DNA of 64,000 nucleotides, from positions 28,985 through 92,984 of the forward strand of contig NZ_JAGL01000016.1 of the NCBI RefSeq assembly GCF_000526635.1, in the 5' to 3' direction. The notes beneath the pieces are model-generated. The model made no database searches and had not been told where the DNA came from. It saw nothing but the letters and a program-made list of their open reading frames with translations. This stretch comes from Aminobacter sp. J41. Lineage in GTDB: Bacteria; Pseudomonadota; Alphaproteobacteria; Rhizobiales; Rhizobiaceae. Position 1 is the stretch's first letter. The number at the start of each line of letters is the position of its first letter. Made by a program: the position numbers and the translations under genes. This document shows, one piece after another, positions 40,931 to 49,867 of this stretch.

Positions 40931-41332
40931 CTAGCGACTCTCTTGCGAAACTTCCGGGTGGTGACAGACTGCCTCGACGTTGTTGCCGTCAGGATCGATC
41001 ACGAAGGCCCCATAGTAGTGCTCGTGGTAGTGCGGGCGCGGTCCGGGAGCGCCATTGTCGCGCCCTCCGGCAGCGATTGCCGAGGCATAGAAGGCATCGA
41101 CCTCAGCGCGGCTATTCGCGCTGAAGGCGTAGTGCCTGCCCGGTCCCACTTCAGAACTGTGGTGCAGCCAGAATTCGGGCTTGGTGCGGCCGTAGCCGCC
41201 AACCTTCTGGCCACCGGTGTACTGCTCCGGCACGATGTAAAGCATCGAAATACCGAGCGGCGCCAGCGCCGCATCGTAAAAGGCCTTCGACTTTTCCCAG
41301 TCCGCGACCGGGATGCCGGTGTGATCGATCAT
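40931..41332 (-). CDS. VOC family protein (glyoxalase/dioxygenase fold)
   Basis: 133-residue paired beta-alpha-beta-beta-beta protein starting [23 protein letters not shown], with His near the start and [13 protein letters not shown] at the end, the two places where this fold holds its metal ligands. Reaction unknown; family members include glyoxalase I and extradiol dioxygenases. ATGA overlap with cysS upstream. Confidence 0.9.
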   Translation of the reverse strand: MIDHTGIPVADWEKSKAFYDAALAPLGISMLYIVPEQYTGGQKVGGYGRTKPEFWLHHSSEVGPGRHYAFSANSRAEVDAFYASAIAAGGRDNGAPGPRPHYHEHYYGAFVIDPDGNNVEAVCHHPEVSQESR

Positions 41333-42753
41333 CGCTTCACCTCCCAGGTTGTAACGCGTTCCCCCGTCACCGGATCCTTGCCGTCCTTGAGCTGAACCCC
41401 CTGTGCAAGCAGTTCGTCGCGGATGCGGTCTGCCTCCGCCCAGTTCTTCTCGCGGATCGCCGCCAGACGCTTCTCGACGAAGGACGCGACATCGATGTCG
41501 GTCTTGAGTGGCGAGAGGTCGATTCCAATGAGGGCTGCGGCAGAAAAGAGTTGCGACGGGGGCAGGTCCGAGTTCAGCAGGCGCAGGTATTCGGCCATGT
41601 CGAGGTCGTCGGCGAGTGCCGCGACGAACTCCTCACCGACCGGCTCAAGACTGCCGCCCTCGGCGCGGCGGCGCCACTTGGTGATGAGGCTTTCGGCCTC
41701 CTCCAGCTTGCGAACGGAGAAGTCGATCGGCTCGCGATAGTGGGTCGTGAGCATGGCAAGGCGCAGGACTTCGCCGGGCCACTTGCGGCCACCGAATTTT
41801 TCCGTTTCGAGCAGCTCGTGGATGGTGACGAAGTTGCCTTCCGACTTCGACATCTTGCGGCCTTCGACCTGCAGAAAGCCGTTGTGCATCCACACGTTGG
41901 CCATGCGGTCGGAACCAAAGGCGGAACAGGACTGCGCGATCTCGTTCTCATGGTGCGGGAAGACGAGGTCGATGCCGCCGCCATGAATGTCGAAGACGTT
42001 CTTCATCGGGTCGTCGCAGCGCAGGCCGCCACCGAACGGCTCGAGAAGCTTGGCCATCGACATGGCCGAACATTCGATGTGCCAGCCCGGACGGCCAAGC
42101 GTCGCAATGCCGGCGGGCGACGGCCAGCCCGGCTCGCCTTCCTTGGACGGCTTCCAGAGGACGAAATCCATCTCGTCGCGCTTGTAAGAGGCGACGTCCA
42201 CGCGCGCGCCGGCGAGCATTTCGTCGAGCGGGCGGCGAGACAGGGCGCCATAGCGCGGGCCGGATCGCGCGTTCATCGCGGACGGCGAGAACAGCACATG
42301 GCCTTCGGCGACGTAGGCGACGCCCTTCACAACCAGCGTCTCGATCATCGCCTTCATCGCCTCGATGTGCTCGGTGGCGCGCGGCTGCGAATCCGGTTCA
42401 CGACAGCCCAACGCCTTCACGTCGGACTGGAATTGCGCGTTGGTCGCCTCAGTGACCTTGCGGATCGCCTCGTTGAGCGGAAGGTCCGGATAGTCGCGCG
42501 CGGCGCGGGCGTTGATCTTGTCGTCCACGTCCGTGATGTTGCGAACGTAGGTTACATGCTCCTCGCCATAGACATGGCACAGCAGACGGTTGAGCACGTC
42601 GAACACGATCACCGGACGGGCATTGCCGATGTGGGCGTAGTCATAAACCGTCGGCCCGCACACATACATGCGCACGTTCCGCCGATCGATCGGCTCAAAC
42701 ACTTCCTTGGTGCGCGTCAGCGTGTTGTAGAGCCGAAGCTGCGGTTCTGACAT
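41329..42753 (-). CDS. cysS: Cysteinyl-tRNA synthetase
   Basis: Class I aminoacyl-tRNA synthetase charging tRNA-Cys. HIGH-type motif YAHIGNARP near residues 40-48, the zinc-site cysteine in [19 protein letters not shown], and KMSKSEGN. 474 residues. First gene of a leftward operon cysS-VOC-GFA-GFA-pip-cimA. Its ribosome-binding site is part of a hairpin (see 42760-42780). Confidence 0.96.
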   Translation of the reverse strand: MSEPQLRLYNTLTRTKEVFEPIDRRNVRMYVCGPTVYDYAHIGNARPVIVFDVLNRLLCHVYGEEHVTYVRNITDVDDKINARAARDYPDLPLNEAIRKVTEATNAQFQSDVKALGCREPDSQPRATEHIEAMKAMIETLVVKGVAYVAEGHVLFSPSAMNARSGPRYGALSRRPLDEMLAGARVDVASYKRDEMDFVLWKPSKEGEPGWPSPAGIATLGRPGWHIECSAMSMAKLLEPFGGGLRCDDPMKNVFDIHGGGIDLVFPHHENEIAQSCSAFGSDRMANVWMHNGFLQVEGRKMSKSEGNFVTIHELLETEKFGGRKWPGEVLRLAMLTTHYREPIDFSVRKLEEAESLITKWRRRAEGGSLEPVGEEFVAALADDLDMAEYLRLLNSDLPPSQLFSAAALIGIDLSPLKTDIDVASFVEKRLAAIREKNWAEADRIRDELLAQGVQLKDGKDPVTGERVTTWEVKR

Positions 42754-42759
42754 ACAATC

Positions 42760-42780
42760 CCCCTGGCCTGCTGGCCGGGG
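42760..42780 (-). promoter_or_regulatory. Hairpin covering the cysS ribosome-binding site
   Basis: On the minus strand CCCCGGCC, loop AGCA, GGCC-A-GGGG forms an 8-bp stem with one bulged A; its 3' arm holds the only Shine-Dalgarno-like run (AGGGGG) six bases before the cysS ATG. It could limit translation or respond to a factor. Seen directly; function is inference. Confidence 0.4.
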
Positions 42781-42973
42781 CGTTTTCTCGTTTCTGTCGG
42801 GAGAGCGAAAACGGCCGGACCAGCGAGAGCGCTAGTCGATAATGCAAATGCCGGTAATGGCGAAAGGCGTTTTCATGTGCCCGCTTATCGCGCTGCTCGC
42901 AGTTGACGTCAAGTGACCGGGCCTTCCCCGCGCGTCATTTTCACGGGCGCATATCGATAAGACTTGATTAAAC
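42781..42973. other. Divergent intergenic region between cysS and small ORFs
   Basis: About 190 bp with no supported gene. It should include the cysS promoter. A TTGACG hexamer occurs near 42903 on the plus strand, and an AT-richer stretch lies around 42950-42980. No convincing promoter pair or RNA gene was identified. Confidence 0.5.
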
Positions 42974-43090
42974 ATGTTCGCAAAATTGCCAGGTGATGCC
43001 CCGGCTGCGCCTACGGAAATCCACGCTGCCGCCCGAATTGAAAACGAGGCTTTCCGCATCGACAACGCGCCCGCCCTACGGCGCAAGTGA
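42974..43090 (+). CDS. Possible 38-residue small protein
   Basis: ATG at 42974 opens a frame for a 38-residue product starting MFAKLPGDAPAAPTE and ending DNAPALRRK. No strong ribosome-binding site is seen. The stop overlaps a GTG (GTGA at 43087-43090) that is in frame with the next small gene, the coupling pattern used all over this window. That overlap is the only support, so it could equally be leader sequence. Confidence 0.28.
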   Translation: MFAKLPGDAPAAPTEIHAAARIENEAFRIDNAPALRRK

Positions 43091-43104
43091 CGGAGCGGCA
43101 CGAC

Positions 43105-43296
43105 ATGGAAAAGCAAACCCCTTTGGAAGCGGAACAAGAACGCGCACAACGCGCCCGCTACGCGGAGCTCACCCAGCACTACGGCGACATCGGCCCGGCC
43201 GCGATCCTCGCTGCCCTTGCCTGCTCGCACCGGGAGGAAAAGCAGGAAGCAGGGATCGACAAGATCGGCAAGGCCAGGCGCCGAATTGCGGCCTGA
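43105..43296 (+). CDS. Small hypothetical protein
   Basis: 63 residues, starting MEKQTPLEAEQERAQRARY, charged and probably helical, with one Cys (ALACSHREE) and a basic end. Not recognised. A GTG 18 bp upstream (43087) is an alternative start that would overlap the preceding tiny frame. It is convergent with the SRAP gene, 3 bp apart. Codon pattern is like the neighbours. Confidence 0.55.
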   Translation: MEKQTPLEAEQERAQRARYAELTQHYGDIGPAAILAALACSHREEKQEAGIDKIGKARRRIAA

Positions 43297-43299
43297 GGC

Positions 43300-44049
43300 C
43301 TAGAACAGGCTGAGCTGGTCGTCGCGCTTCGGCTTCGGTTCCGACGCTGGGGCGACTTCCGGCACACGCTCCTGCAGGTCCGGTCCGACATTGGCGACCT
43401 TGTTGACCTTGTCGGAAACCGGAATCGCCTCGAAGAAGTCCGGCTGCACCGGCTTCATGATGTCGGAGACGTCGCGTGGCTCCTGCGTGATGCAGTCGAG
43501 CCAGCGCGAATAATCCTCTGGCTGAACCACCACCGGGGCGCGATCGTGAACCTTCGCGATCTCGCCGGAAGCGCCCGTGGTCAGGATTGCACCGGTATCG
43601 ATCTCCGATCCGCCCGGCTCGGCGTAAGTCTCCACCAGCCCGGCAAAGGCGATCACGCCGCCATGGCGCGGCCTGATCCAATAGGGCTGGGTCTTCTTTC
43701 CCGGCAGCTTGCGCCACTCATAGAATCCCGAAGCCGGGATCAACACCCGGCGATGGCGCATTGCCGCCCGGAACGACGCCTTTTCGGCCGCCGTTTCGGA
43801 GCGGGCGTTGATGAGCATCGGAAACTCGCGAACGTCCTTGACCCAGGACGGAATAAAACCCCAGCGGACGAGGTAGGCGTGGCGCAGGGGTTGGTTCGAG
43901 CCCTGCTCGCGCGTCGGCGCCGGGCCGATCACCATGATCGGCTGCGTTGGCGCGATGTTGTAGCGCGGCGGGAATGCGTCGACGCCGGAGGCGGCGAAGT
44001 GTTCCTCCACCACCAACGGATCCTCGATGAGCGCAAACCGGCCGCACAT
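43300..44049 (-). CDS. SOS response-associated peptidase (SRAP/YedK, HMCES family)
   Basis: Forms a stable thiazolidine DNA-protein crosslink with abasic sites in single-stranded DNA and so protects them. The catalytic Cys2 directly after Met1 (MCGRFAL), PRYNIAPTQ, RWGFIPSW, NARSETAAEKASFR, the Glu in ASGFYEW and the His in KVHDRAPVV are all present. The start at 44049 is decisive because Cys2 must be exposed by Met removal. 249 residues. Confidence 0.94.
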   Translation of the reverse strand: MCGRFALIEDPLVVEEHFAASGVDAFPPRYNIAPTQPIMVIGPAPTREQGSNQPLRHAYLVRWGFIPSWVKDVREFPMLINARSETAAEKASFRAAMRHRRVLIPASGFYEWRKLPGKKTQPYWIRPRHGGVIAFAGLVETYAEPGGSEIDTGAILTTGASGEIAKVHDRAPVVVQPEDYSRWLDCITQEPRDVSDIMKPVQPDFFEAIPVSDKVNKVANVGPDLQERVPEVAPASEPKPKRDDQLSLF

Positions 44050-44237
44050 GTCACAATCCCCTTGGCTAGCTGTCCTTGAAACGCCGTGGCGCTCGCCAGA
44101 GGTATAGGCTCGTTCGACAGACACAGCCAGTGCATCCCTTCTGTGGCTAGCGCCCGGGAAAGCCGATTCCCTATAGGCTTCGACACAGTGCGGCTGGTAG
44201 TCTCGACTCTACTTTGTCTTTCAAGGTGATTTGCCGC

Positions 44238-44684
44238 TTGTCTTCCGCTGCCCCAGCCGGACCGAACGCATCCCTGCCCATCGAGGCCGTGTCGGTGGCG
44301 ATTCTGCATGAGGGCCGGTTCCTGCTGGTCAGGCGCGGGCGCGCACCGGCCAAGGGGCTCTATGCCTTTCCGGGCGGGCGCGTCGAGGCCGGCGAAACCC
44401 GCGAGCAGGCGGTGATCCGCGAGACGCTGGAGGAAACAGGCGCACAACTCGCCAATGTCGCCCATGTCGTTGACCTCGCGATTCCGGCCGAAAATGATGA
44501 TCGGATCGAATTCGTGCTGAGCGTCCATTCCGCGAGCTATGCCGGCGGCACGGTTGTTGCCGGAGACGATGCGGATGCCGCCGTCTGGGTCACGGTCGAT
44601 GAAATGGAGCAACTGCCGCTGGCAGGCTCCGTGCTCGAGATCGCACGGCAGCTCGCGGCCGAGATTAAGACGGCGCAGTCATGA
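44238..44684 (+). CDS. NUDIX hydrolase
   Basis: Hydrolase of nucleoside diphosphates linked to another group. The Nudix box GGRVEAGETREQAV-RETLEETGA is complete (about 48-70). I prefer the TTG at 44238, since AAGGTGA at 44223-44229 lies at the right distance; a TTG at 44214 is also in frame. About 148 residues. Substrate cannot be told. Divergent from the SRAP gene and coupled by ATGA to the next gene. Confidence 0.88.
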   Translation: MSSAAPAGPNASLPIEAVSVAILHEGRFLLVRRGRAPAKGLYAFPGGRVEAGETREQAVIRETLEETGAQLANVAHVVDLAIPAENDDRIEFVLSVHSASYAGGTVVAGDDADAAVWVTVDEMEQLPLAGSVLEIARQLAAEIKTAQS

Positions 44685-45058
44685 TCCGAAAGCTGGGATG
44701 CACTGCAACGGCCCTGCTCCTGGCAGCCGCAATCGCCGCACAACCGGTGCGCGCCGCTGACTCGCCGTTCGAGAACCAGTTGCTGCGCCTTGCCGAGATT
44801 CTTGGCGCTCTCCACTACCTTCGCAATCTTTGCGGGGAGGAGAGCGTTGAATGGCGCGACCGGATGAATACCCTGCTGGAAGTCGAGAATCCTGACGAAT
44901 CGCGCCGCGCGAGATTCGTGGCGAGCTTCAACAAGGGCTACCGGAGCTACCAGCAAAGCTATGCGACTTGCACCACTTCGGCCGTCGAAGCGATCAATCG
45001 CTACATGCGCGAAGGCGAAGCTCTCACGCGCGACACAGCGACGCGCTTTGGAAATTAA
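44681..45058 (+). CDS. TIGR02301-type secreted protein
   Basis: 125 residues with a signal peptide (cleavage near VRAAD, residue 26). The mature part has FENQLLRLAEILGALHYLRNLC and YQQSYATCTTSA, which I recognise as the TIGR02301 family of alphaproteobacteria; two Cys may pair. Function unknown. Overlaps the NUDIX gene by ATGA. Confidence 0.85.
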   Translation: MIRKLGCTATALLLAAAIAAQPVRAADSPFENQLLRLAEILGALHYLRNLCGEESVEWRDRMNTLLEVENPDESRRARFVASFNKGYRSYQQSYATCTTSAVEAINRYMREGEALTRDTATRFGN

Positions 45059-45201
45059 CCATAACAGCTATTCATACAGCTTTTGTTAACTTTTACACTA
45101 ATGTGGCGCGCTCCGCCGCATTTCGTGTGGTAGGGGATTAACGAGACATTAAGAACGCTGCTTCGTCGATTCGAGACGGGCAGCCTGCATGGGTGGATCG
45201 A

Positions 45202-45459
45202 ATGGATCAGAGCCTCGCCGACATCGATACATTGATACGTGAAGAGAAGCGTCTGTCGGCTGTCGAAAGTTGCGAAGATGCGTGGGCCGATGGTCTCGCT
45301 GCCGGTATCGAGCCCGACATCATGGCTGAAGCGGCCATTTCGACTGCACTGACCGAACTTCTGCAGAGCAGCGGCGAAGCCACTGCCCTGGCCTTGATCG
45401 AACGCATGCGCGAGCGCCTGCTTGCCGGCGAGTTCGACCGCAATCTGAGCGTGCACTAA
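45202..45459 (+). CDS. Small conserved protein of unknown function
   Basis: 85 residues from the ATG at 45202 (MDQSLADIDTL), with a GTG at 45193 as alternative start and GGGTGGA just upstream. All-helical by appearance, rich in Ala/Glu/Leu, with no membrane segment. Not recognised. An AT-rich 140-bp spacer (from 45059) precedes it, so it probably has its own promoter. Confidence 0.65.
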   Translation: MDQSLADIDTLIREEKRLSAVESCEDAWADGLAAGIEPDIMAEAAISTALTELLQSSGEATALALIERMRERLLAGEFDRNLSVH

Positions 45460-45515
45460 CTCCGCAGCGCCACCCGGAGGCGCGGGCGGACCATCTTCCC
45501 GCGCATCATTGGGAT

Positions 45516-46442
45516 ATGAGCCAGCGGATTTTGGGGAGCAACCGCAGCCCGATGATGAAGACGCTGTCACACCTGCCAGACGCCATCCGGCTGAAAACGG
45601 GCGTGGCCGCGCTTGCGCTCGCGCTGCTTTTCCCTGCGGCCTCCCCCTCCTGGGCGCTGAGCGAGCTGCAGCGCGAGGATGTGCCGATCCCCGAGGATGC
45701 CGAGGGCGCCAGCGACGAGGACGTCATTCGCGAGCAGCTGCCGCCCCCGGAAGGTGCCGAGCAGGCACCTCCCCGGGCCGCCCCAGATGCTGGTGGTGAA
45801 GATCAAGGCGAAGCTGCACCGGATGCCGCGCCGCAGCCCGAAGGCGAGAGGGAAGCACCGGCCGCGCGCCAGCGCCAGATAGGGCCTGTGCCCTTCCCCG
45901 ACCCGATCGTGATCCCGCAGGACACGCGCAAGCAGGTTGCGGAACCTGAGACACCGGAAGTGGACGACGACGTGCCGGTTCCGGAAGTGCAATACGACGT
46001 TTCCAAACTGCCGGAGCCCGTTCGCCGCCTGCGGGAGAAGATCATGGAGGCGTGCCTCACCGGCGACATCGAGCAGTTGCGTCCGCTGCTGCAGACCGGC
46101 CCGGATGGAACACAACTGTCGTTCAACCCCGAGCAGGTCGATCCGATCGAGTTCCTGAAGAGCGTGTCCGGTGACGGCGAAGGCCAGGAAATCCTGGCGA
46201 TTCTCTACGAGGTGCTCGACAGCGGCTACGTCATCGAGGAAATCGAAAACGACCAGATGTACATCTGGCCGTACTTCTACTCCGTTCCCCTCGACACGCT
46301 GACGCCAAGGCAGCGCGTCGAGCTGTTCAAGCTGGTGACTGCCGGCGATTACCAGGACATGACGTCCTTCGGCGGCTACATCTTCTACCGCGTCGGCATC
46401 ACGCCTGACGGCCGCTGGCAGTTCTTCGTCGCCGGCGACTAG
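45516..46442 (+). CDS. Periplasmic protein of unknown function
   Basis: 308 residues. A signal peptide (hydrophobic about 29-45, cleavage near SWALS) is followed by a Pro/Glu/Ala-rich disordered linker (about 50-150) and a folded C-terminal domain of about 145 residues (KLPEPVRRLREKIMEACLTGDIEQL ... to the end) with many aromatic residues. ATGs at 45516, 45552 and 45555 are candidate starts. Not recognised; no enzymatic motif seen. Confidence 0.78.
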   Translation: MSQRILGSNRSPMMKTLSHLPDAIRLKTGVAALALALLFPAASPSWALSELQREDVPIPEDAEGASDEDVIREQLPPPEGAEQAPPRAAPDAGGEDQGEAAPDAAPQPEGEREAPAARQRQIGPVPFPDPIVIPQDTRKQVAEPETPEVDDDVPVPEVQYDVSKLPEPVRRLREKIMEACLTGDIEQLRPLLQTGPDGTQLSFNPEQVDPIEFLKSVSGDGEGQEILAILYEVLDSGYVIEEIENDQMYIWPYFYSVPLDTLTPRQRVELFKLVTAGDYQDMTSFGGYIFYRVGITPDGRWQFFVAGD

Positions 46443-46528
46443 CCTGTCCGTTGACCAGGCGGCATGGCTTGCCGCCAGCGCGCCGGGAGCCTACGTAGAG
46501 GCCTCACCTGGTAACGGACGGATTCGCG

Positions 46529-47401
46529 ATGCCTACAGTGCATTTACCCGATCGGATTCTTATCCGGCTCGACGGCCCTGACGCGGAGCATTTTCTGCAA
46601 AACATCGTCACGACCGATCTCGACCAACTCGCCGCTGGCGAGGCGAAACCGGGCGCGCTGCTGACGCCGCAGGGCAAGGTCCTGTTCGATTTCCTCGTTT
46701 CGCGCGACGGCGACACAGCGTTCCTGCTCGAGTGCCGGACCGATATCGCCGACGATTTCCTGCGGCGGCTGATGATGTACCGCATGCGGGCCAAGGTGGA
46801 AATTGCGAAGCCGGATCAGCTGGTTGTGCTCGCTTCATGGCAAGCTGATTCAAGCGGTTCAGAAAACGATTCAACGGCAGGCGCTGGCCTTCGCGATCTT
46901 CGTTTCCCGGCTGAGCTCGGCGTCTTCCGCGTGTACGCCGCAGAGGCAAAGGGCGACGCAAATATTGAAGCCTATCACCAGCTGCGAATTGAGAACGGGG
47001 TTGTCGAAAGCGGCAGCGACTACCAGCTTGGCGATGCCTTCCCGCATGACATCCTGCTCGACCTTTCTGGCGGCGTAGGCGTCCGCAAGGGCTGTTATGT
47101 CGGCCAGGAAGTCGTATCGCGCATGCAGCATCGAGGCACCGCGCGCCGGCGCGTCATGCTGGTGAAGGGGCAAGCTCCCCTGCCCTCAAGCGGGACGGAA
47201 CTCACCGTCAACGGCCGCACCATCGGCACCCTCGGCAGTGTCGCCGGGACGGACGGCCTAGCGATCGTGCGCATCGACCGCGTCAAGGACGCTCTCGATT
47301 CCGGCACACCGATCGAGGCCAGCGGCGTCACGGTGACGTTGTCGATCCCGGCATGGGCAGGCTACACACTGCCAGAGTCGGCAACGGGCGATCAGGACTG
47401 A
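46529..47401 (+). CDS. ygfZ: YgfZ/GcvT folate-binding protein
   Basis: Tetrahydrofolate-binding protein that helps assembly or repair of certain iron-sulfur enzymes. The signature K-G-C-Y-V-G-Q-E is seen in VRKGCYVGQEVVSRMQHRG near residues 188-206; the N-terminal half has the GcvT fold (LPDRILIRLDGPDAEHFLQN). 290 residues. Overlaps the next gene by TGATG. Confidence 0.93.
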   Translation: MPTVHLPDRILIRLDGPDAEHFLQNIVTTDLDQLAAGEAKPGALLTPQGKVLFDFLVSRDGDTAFLLECRTDIADDFLRRLMMYRMRAKVEIAKPDQLVVLASWQADSSGSENDSTAGAGLRDLRFPAELGVFRVYAAEAKGDANIEAYHQLRIENGVVESGSDYQLGDAFPHDILLDLSGGVGVRKGCYVGQEVVSRMQHRGTARRRVMLVKGQAPLPSSGTELTVNGRTIGTLGSVAGTDGLAIVRIDRVKDALDSGTPIEASGVTVTLSIPAWAGYTLPESATGDQD

Positions 47402-48009
47402 TGGCAGACAAGGCAGGGGCACCGCCGCGCGCATGGCAACGGATGCTGTCGGGCCGCAGGCTCGATTTGCTCGATCCGTCACCGCTCGACGTAGAGATTT
47501 CTGACATCGCGCACGGACTTGCGCGCGTCGCACGCTGGAACGGCCAGACGCAGGGCGAGCACGCTTATTCAGTGGCGCAGCACTCGCTGCTGGTCGAGGA
47601 CATCTTCTGCCAGATATCGCCGTCCTGCTCGCCATCCGACCGCATGGCGGCACTGCTGCATGACGCGCCCGAATATGTAATTGGTGACATGATTTCGCCG
47701 TTCAAGGCGGTCGTCGGTGGCGGGTACAAGGAGGTGGAGCTTCGCCTGCAGCGCGCGATCCACTTGCGCTTCTCGCTCTCGGCCGACCTGCCGGAACGGC
47801 TGATGAAAACGATCAAGCGGGCAGACCACATCGCGGCCTGGTTCGAGGCAACGACGCTCGCGCGTTTCACAGAAGCCGAAGCGGCCAAATTCTTCGGTCG
47901 CCCGCGCGGGATCACGCACGACAGGCTGCCGCTCGATCCCCTGCCCGCCTCCGTGGTGCAGGATGCGTTCCTCACCCGGTTTTCGGAAATCGACCGTCTT
48001 CGACGCTAG
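47401..48009 (+). CDS. HD-domain hydrolase (YfbR-like)
   Basis: 202-residue metal-dependent phosphohydrolase with the H...HD...D pattern: H in FQ/YSVAQHSLLV, HD in ALLHDAPEYVIGDMISP, and D in IKRADHIAAW. This arrangement is like YfbR 5'-nucleotidases, but substrate is not proven. Start at 47401, coupled to ygfZ through the TGATG overlap. Confidence 0.88.
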   Translation: MADKAGAPPRAWQRMLSGRRLDLLDPSPLDVEISDIAHGLARVARWNGQTQGEHAYSVAQHSLLVEDIFCQISPSCSPSDRMAALLHDAPEYVIGDMISPFKAVVGGGYKEVELRLQRAIHLRFSLSADLPERLMKTIKRADHIAAWFEATTLARFTEAEAAKFFGRPRGITHDRLPLDPLPASVVQDAFLTRFSEIDRLRR

Positions 48010-48100
48010 CAATCTGCCTCATCAGGCACGACTTATGGTGAAGACGCAGCAAGCGACATTTCGGGCGCTGCGGCCGCCATTCGCATGATAGAGTGCAGCA

Positions 48101-48547
48101 ATGTCCAGGTTTCTTCTCGCTGCCGCGGTCGTCCTCGGCATTTCGGTTCCCGCTGCCCAAGCCGCGTGCCCGGCTCGCGTCGGGGTTGCCTATGGCGACA
48201 CGCTGCAGTCGATCGCGGCTGCGTGCGGCGTCAATGTCGAGGCGCTGAAGGATATGAATCCGGGCCTGCGTGCCGATACACTGCGCGCCGGGACCTTCAT
48301 CAACATTCCCCGACCTGTCGTGCGGGTGACGCCGCCAGTCATTGGTCGGCCTTCAATCCAGCCATTCCCGTCGCTGGTGAACCCCTCGCTCGGCGGCGAC
48401 GGCCATTCGACGGTGATCCTGCCGCCCGAGCAGCCGCCAGTTCCGCAGCAGCATATCCTGCGTGGCTTCGGCAACCAGCCGGGGCAACTGCCGCTCCCGC
48501 CCGGACACAGCAACCCGTTCAACAACTTCCCACATCAAGCAAATTGA
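48101..48547 (+). CDS. Small secreted LysM-domain protein
   Basis: 148 residues. Signal peptide (1-21, cleavage near AQA-A), one LysM domain (about 25-70: YGDTLQSIAAACGVNVEALKDMNPGL ... LRAGTFINIP), then a Pro-rich tail without regular structure. Likely periplasmic peptidoglycan binding. The two cysteines near the start could form a disulfide. Confidence 0.85.
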   Translation: MSRFLLAAAVVLGISVPAAQAACPARVGVAYGDTLQSIAAACGVNVEALKDMNPGLRADTLRAGTFINIPRPVVRVTPPVIGRPSIQPFPSLVNPSLGGDGHSTVILPPEQPPVPQQHILRGFGNQPGQLPLPPGHSNPFNNFPHQAN

Positions 48548-48626
48548 AGGGTCAACGCGTTCAATTCATTTCCGGTGGCGGGAAAATGCTATTAGCGTGC
48601 GGCGATACGCCTGAGGATTCTCTGTC

Positions 48627-49862
48627 ATGGTTACGCACGTTTCTCCCCAGACCACCACGGCACGCCTGCCGTGGCTCATCATCATTTGCGGCTGTCTGAT
48701 CGCACTTATGACCTTCGGCCCCCGCTCGGCGATGGGCTTCTTCCAGCTGCCGATGCTAGCCGAAAAGGGCTGGGACCGCACGACGTTTGGCCTTGCCATG
48801 GCGATCCAGAACCTTGCCTGGGGTCTCGGCACGCCAATCTTCGGCGCACTGGCCGATAAGTACGGAACGTGGCGCGTGCTGGCGCTGTCCGGCATCATGT
48901 ACGCCAGCGGCCTGATCCTCATGGCCGTGTCGACCTCTCCGACGCTGCTGCACATCGGCGGCGGCGTGCTCGTTGGCCTCGGCGTTGCCTCCGGCTCATT
49001 CGGCATCATCCTCGCGGCCTTTGCCCGCAATGTCGCGGCGGAGCAGCGCAGCTTCGTCTTCGGCCTCGGCACGGCGGCCGGCTCCGCTGGCATGTTCCTG
49101 TTCGCGCCGCTGAGCCAGGGGCTGATCTCGCAATATGGCTGGTACGACGCGCTGGTCATCATGAGCGCGATGATGCTGGTGATTCCGCTGCTTGCCATAC
49201 CGCTGCGGGGCAATTCGTCCTCCGGCATCACGCCCATCACCTACAAGCAGACGGCTGGCGAAGCCCTGCGCGAAGCCCTGGGCCATCGCAGCTATCTGCT
49301 GCTGACCTCCGGCTTTTTCGTCTGCGGGTTCCAGGTTGCGTTCATCACGGCGCACTTCCCCGCATACATTTCCGACATCGGCATCGACGCAAAGTATGCG
49401 GTGATCGCGCTGGCACTGATCGGCTTCTTCAACATCATCGGCTCGCTGGCCGCCGGCTACATCGGCCAGCGCTATTCCAAGCCGATCTTCCTCGCCTGGA
49501 TCTATCTCGGCCGCTCGATCCTGGTCACCGCCTTCGTGCTGCTGCCGCAGACGCCGGCGACAGTGATCGTCTTCGCGATCATCATGGGCCTGCTGTGGCT
49601 GTCGACGGTGCCGCCTACCAATGCGCTGGTCGCGATCATGTTCGGCACCGCGCATCTCGGCATGCTGGGCGGCGTGGTGTTCTTCTCGCACCAGGTCGGC
49701 TCATTCCTGGGCGTCTGGCTCGGCGGCTATCTGTACGACCATTTCGGCAGCTATGACGGCGTGTGGTGGCTGGGCGTGGCGCTCGGCGTCTTCGCCGCCT
49801 TCGTGCACTGGCCGATCCAGGAGCGGCCGATCGAGCGTCCGATGCTCGCCGCGGCCGAATAA
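48627..49862 (+). CDS. MFS transporter (monocarboxylate / oxalate-formate antiporter type)
   Basis: 411 residues with twelve hydrophobic helices. The loop 2-3 motif GALADKYGTWRVL is the MFS signature; RSAMGFFQLP in helix 1 and FFSHQVGSFLGVWLGGYLYD in the last part resemble the OFA/MCT subgroup. Substrate unknown; an organic acid is a reasonable guess. Convergent with recO, 5 bp apart. A 7-11-7 inverted repeat lies at 48541-48565 upstream. Confidence 0.88.
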   Translation: MVTHVSPQTTTARLPWLIIICGCLIALMTFGPRSAMGFFQLPMLAEKGWDRTTFGLAMAIQNLAWGLGTPIFGALADKYGTWRVLALSGIMYASGLILMAVSTSPTLLHIGGGVLVGLGVASGSFGIILAAFARNVAAEQRSFVFGLGTAAGSAGMFLFAPLSQGLISQYGWYDALVIMSAMMLVIPLLAIPLRGNSSSGITPITYKQTAGEALREALGHRSYLLLTSGFFVCGFQVAFITAHFPAYISDIGIDAKYAVIALALIGFFNIIGSLAAGYIGQRYSKPIFLAWIYLGRSILVTAFVLLPQTPATVIVFAIIMGLLWLSTVPPTNALVAIMFGTAHLGMLGGVVFFSHQVGSFLGVWLGGYLYDHFGSYDGVWWLGVALGVFAAFVHWPIQERPIERPMLAAAE

Positions 49863-49867
49863 CCCTC

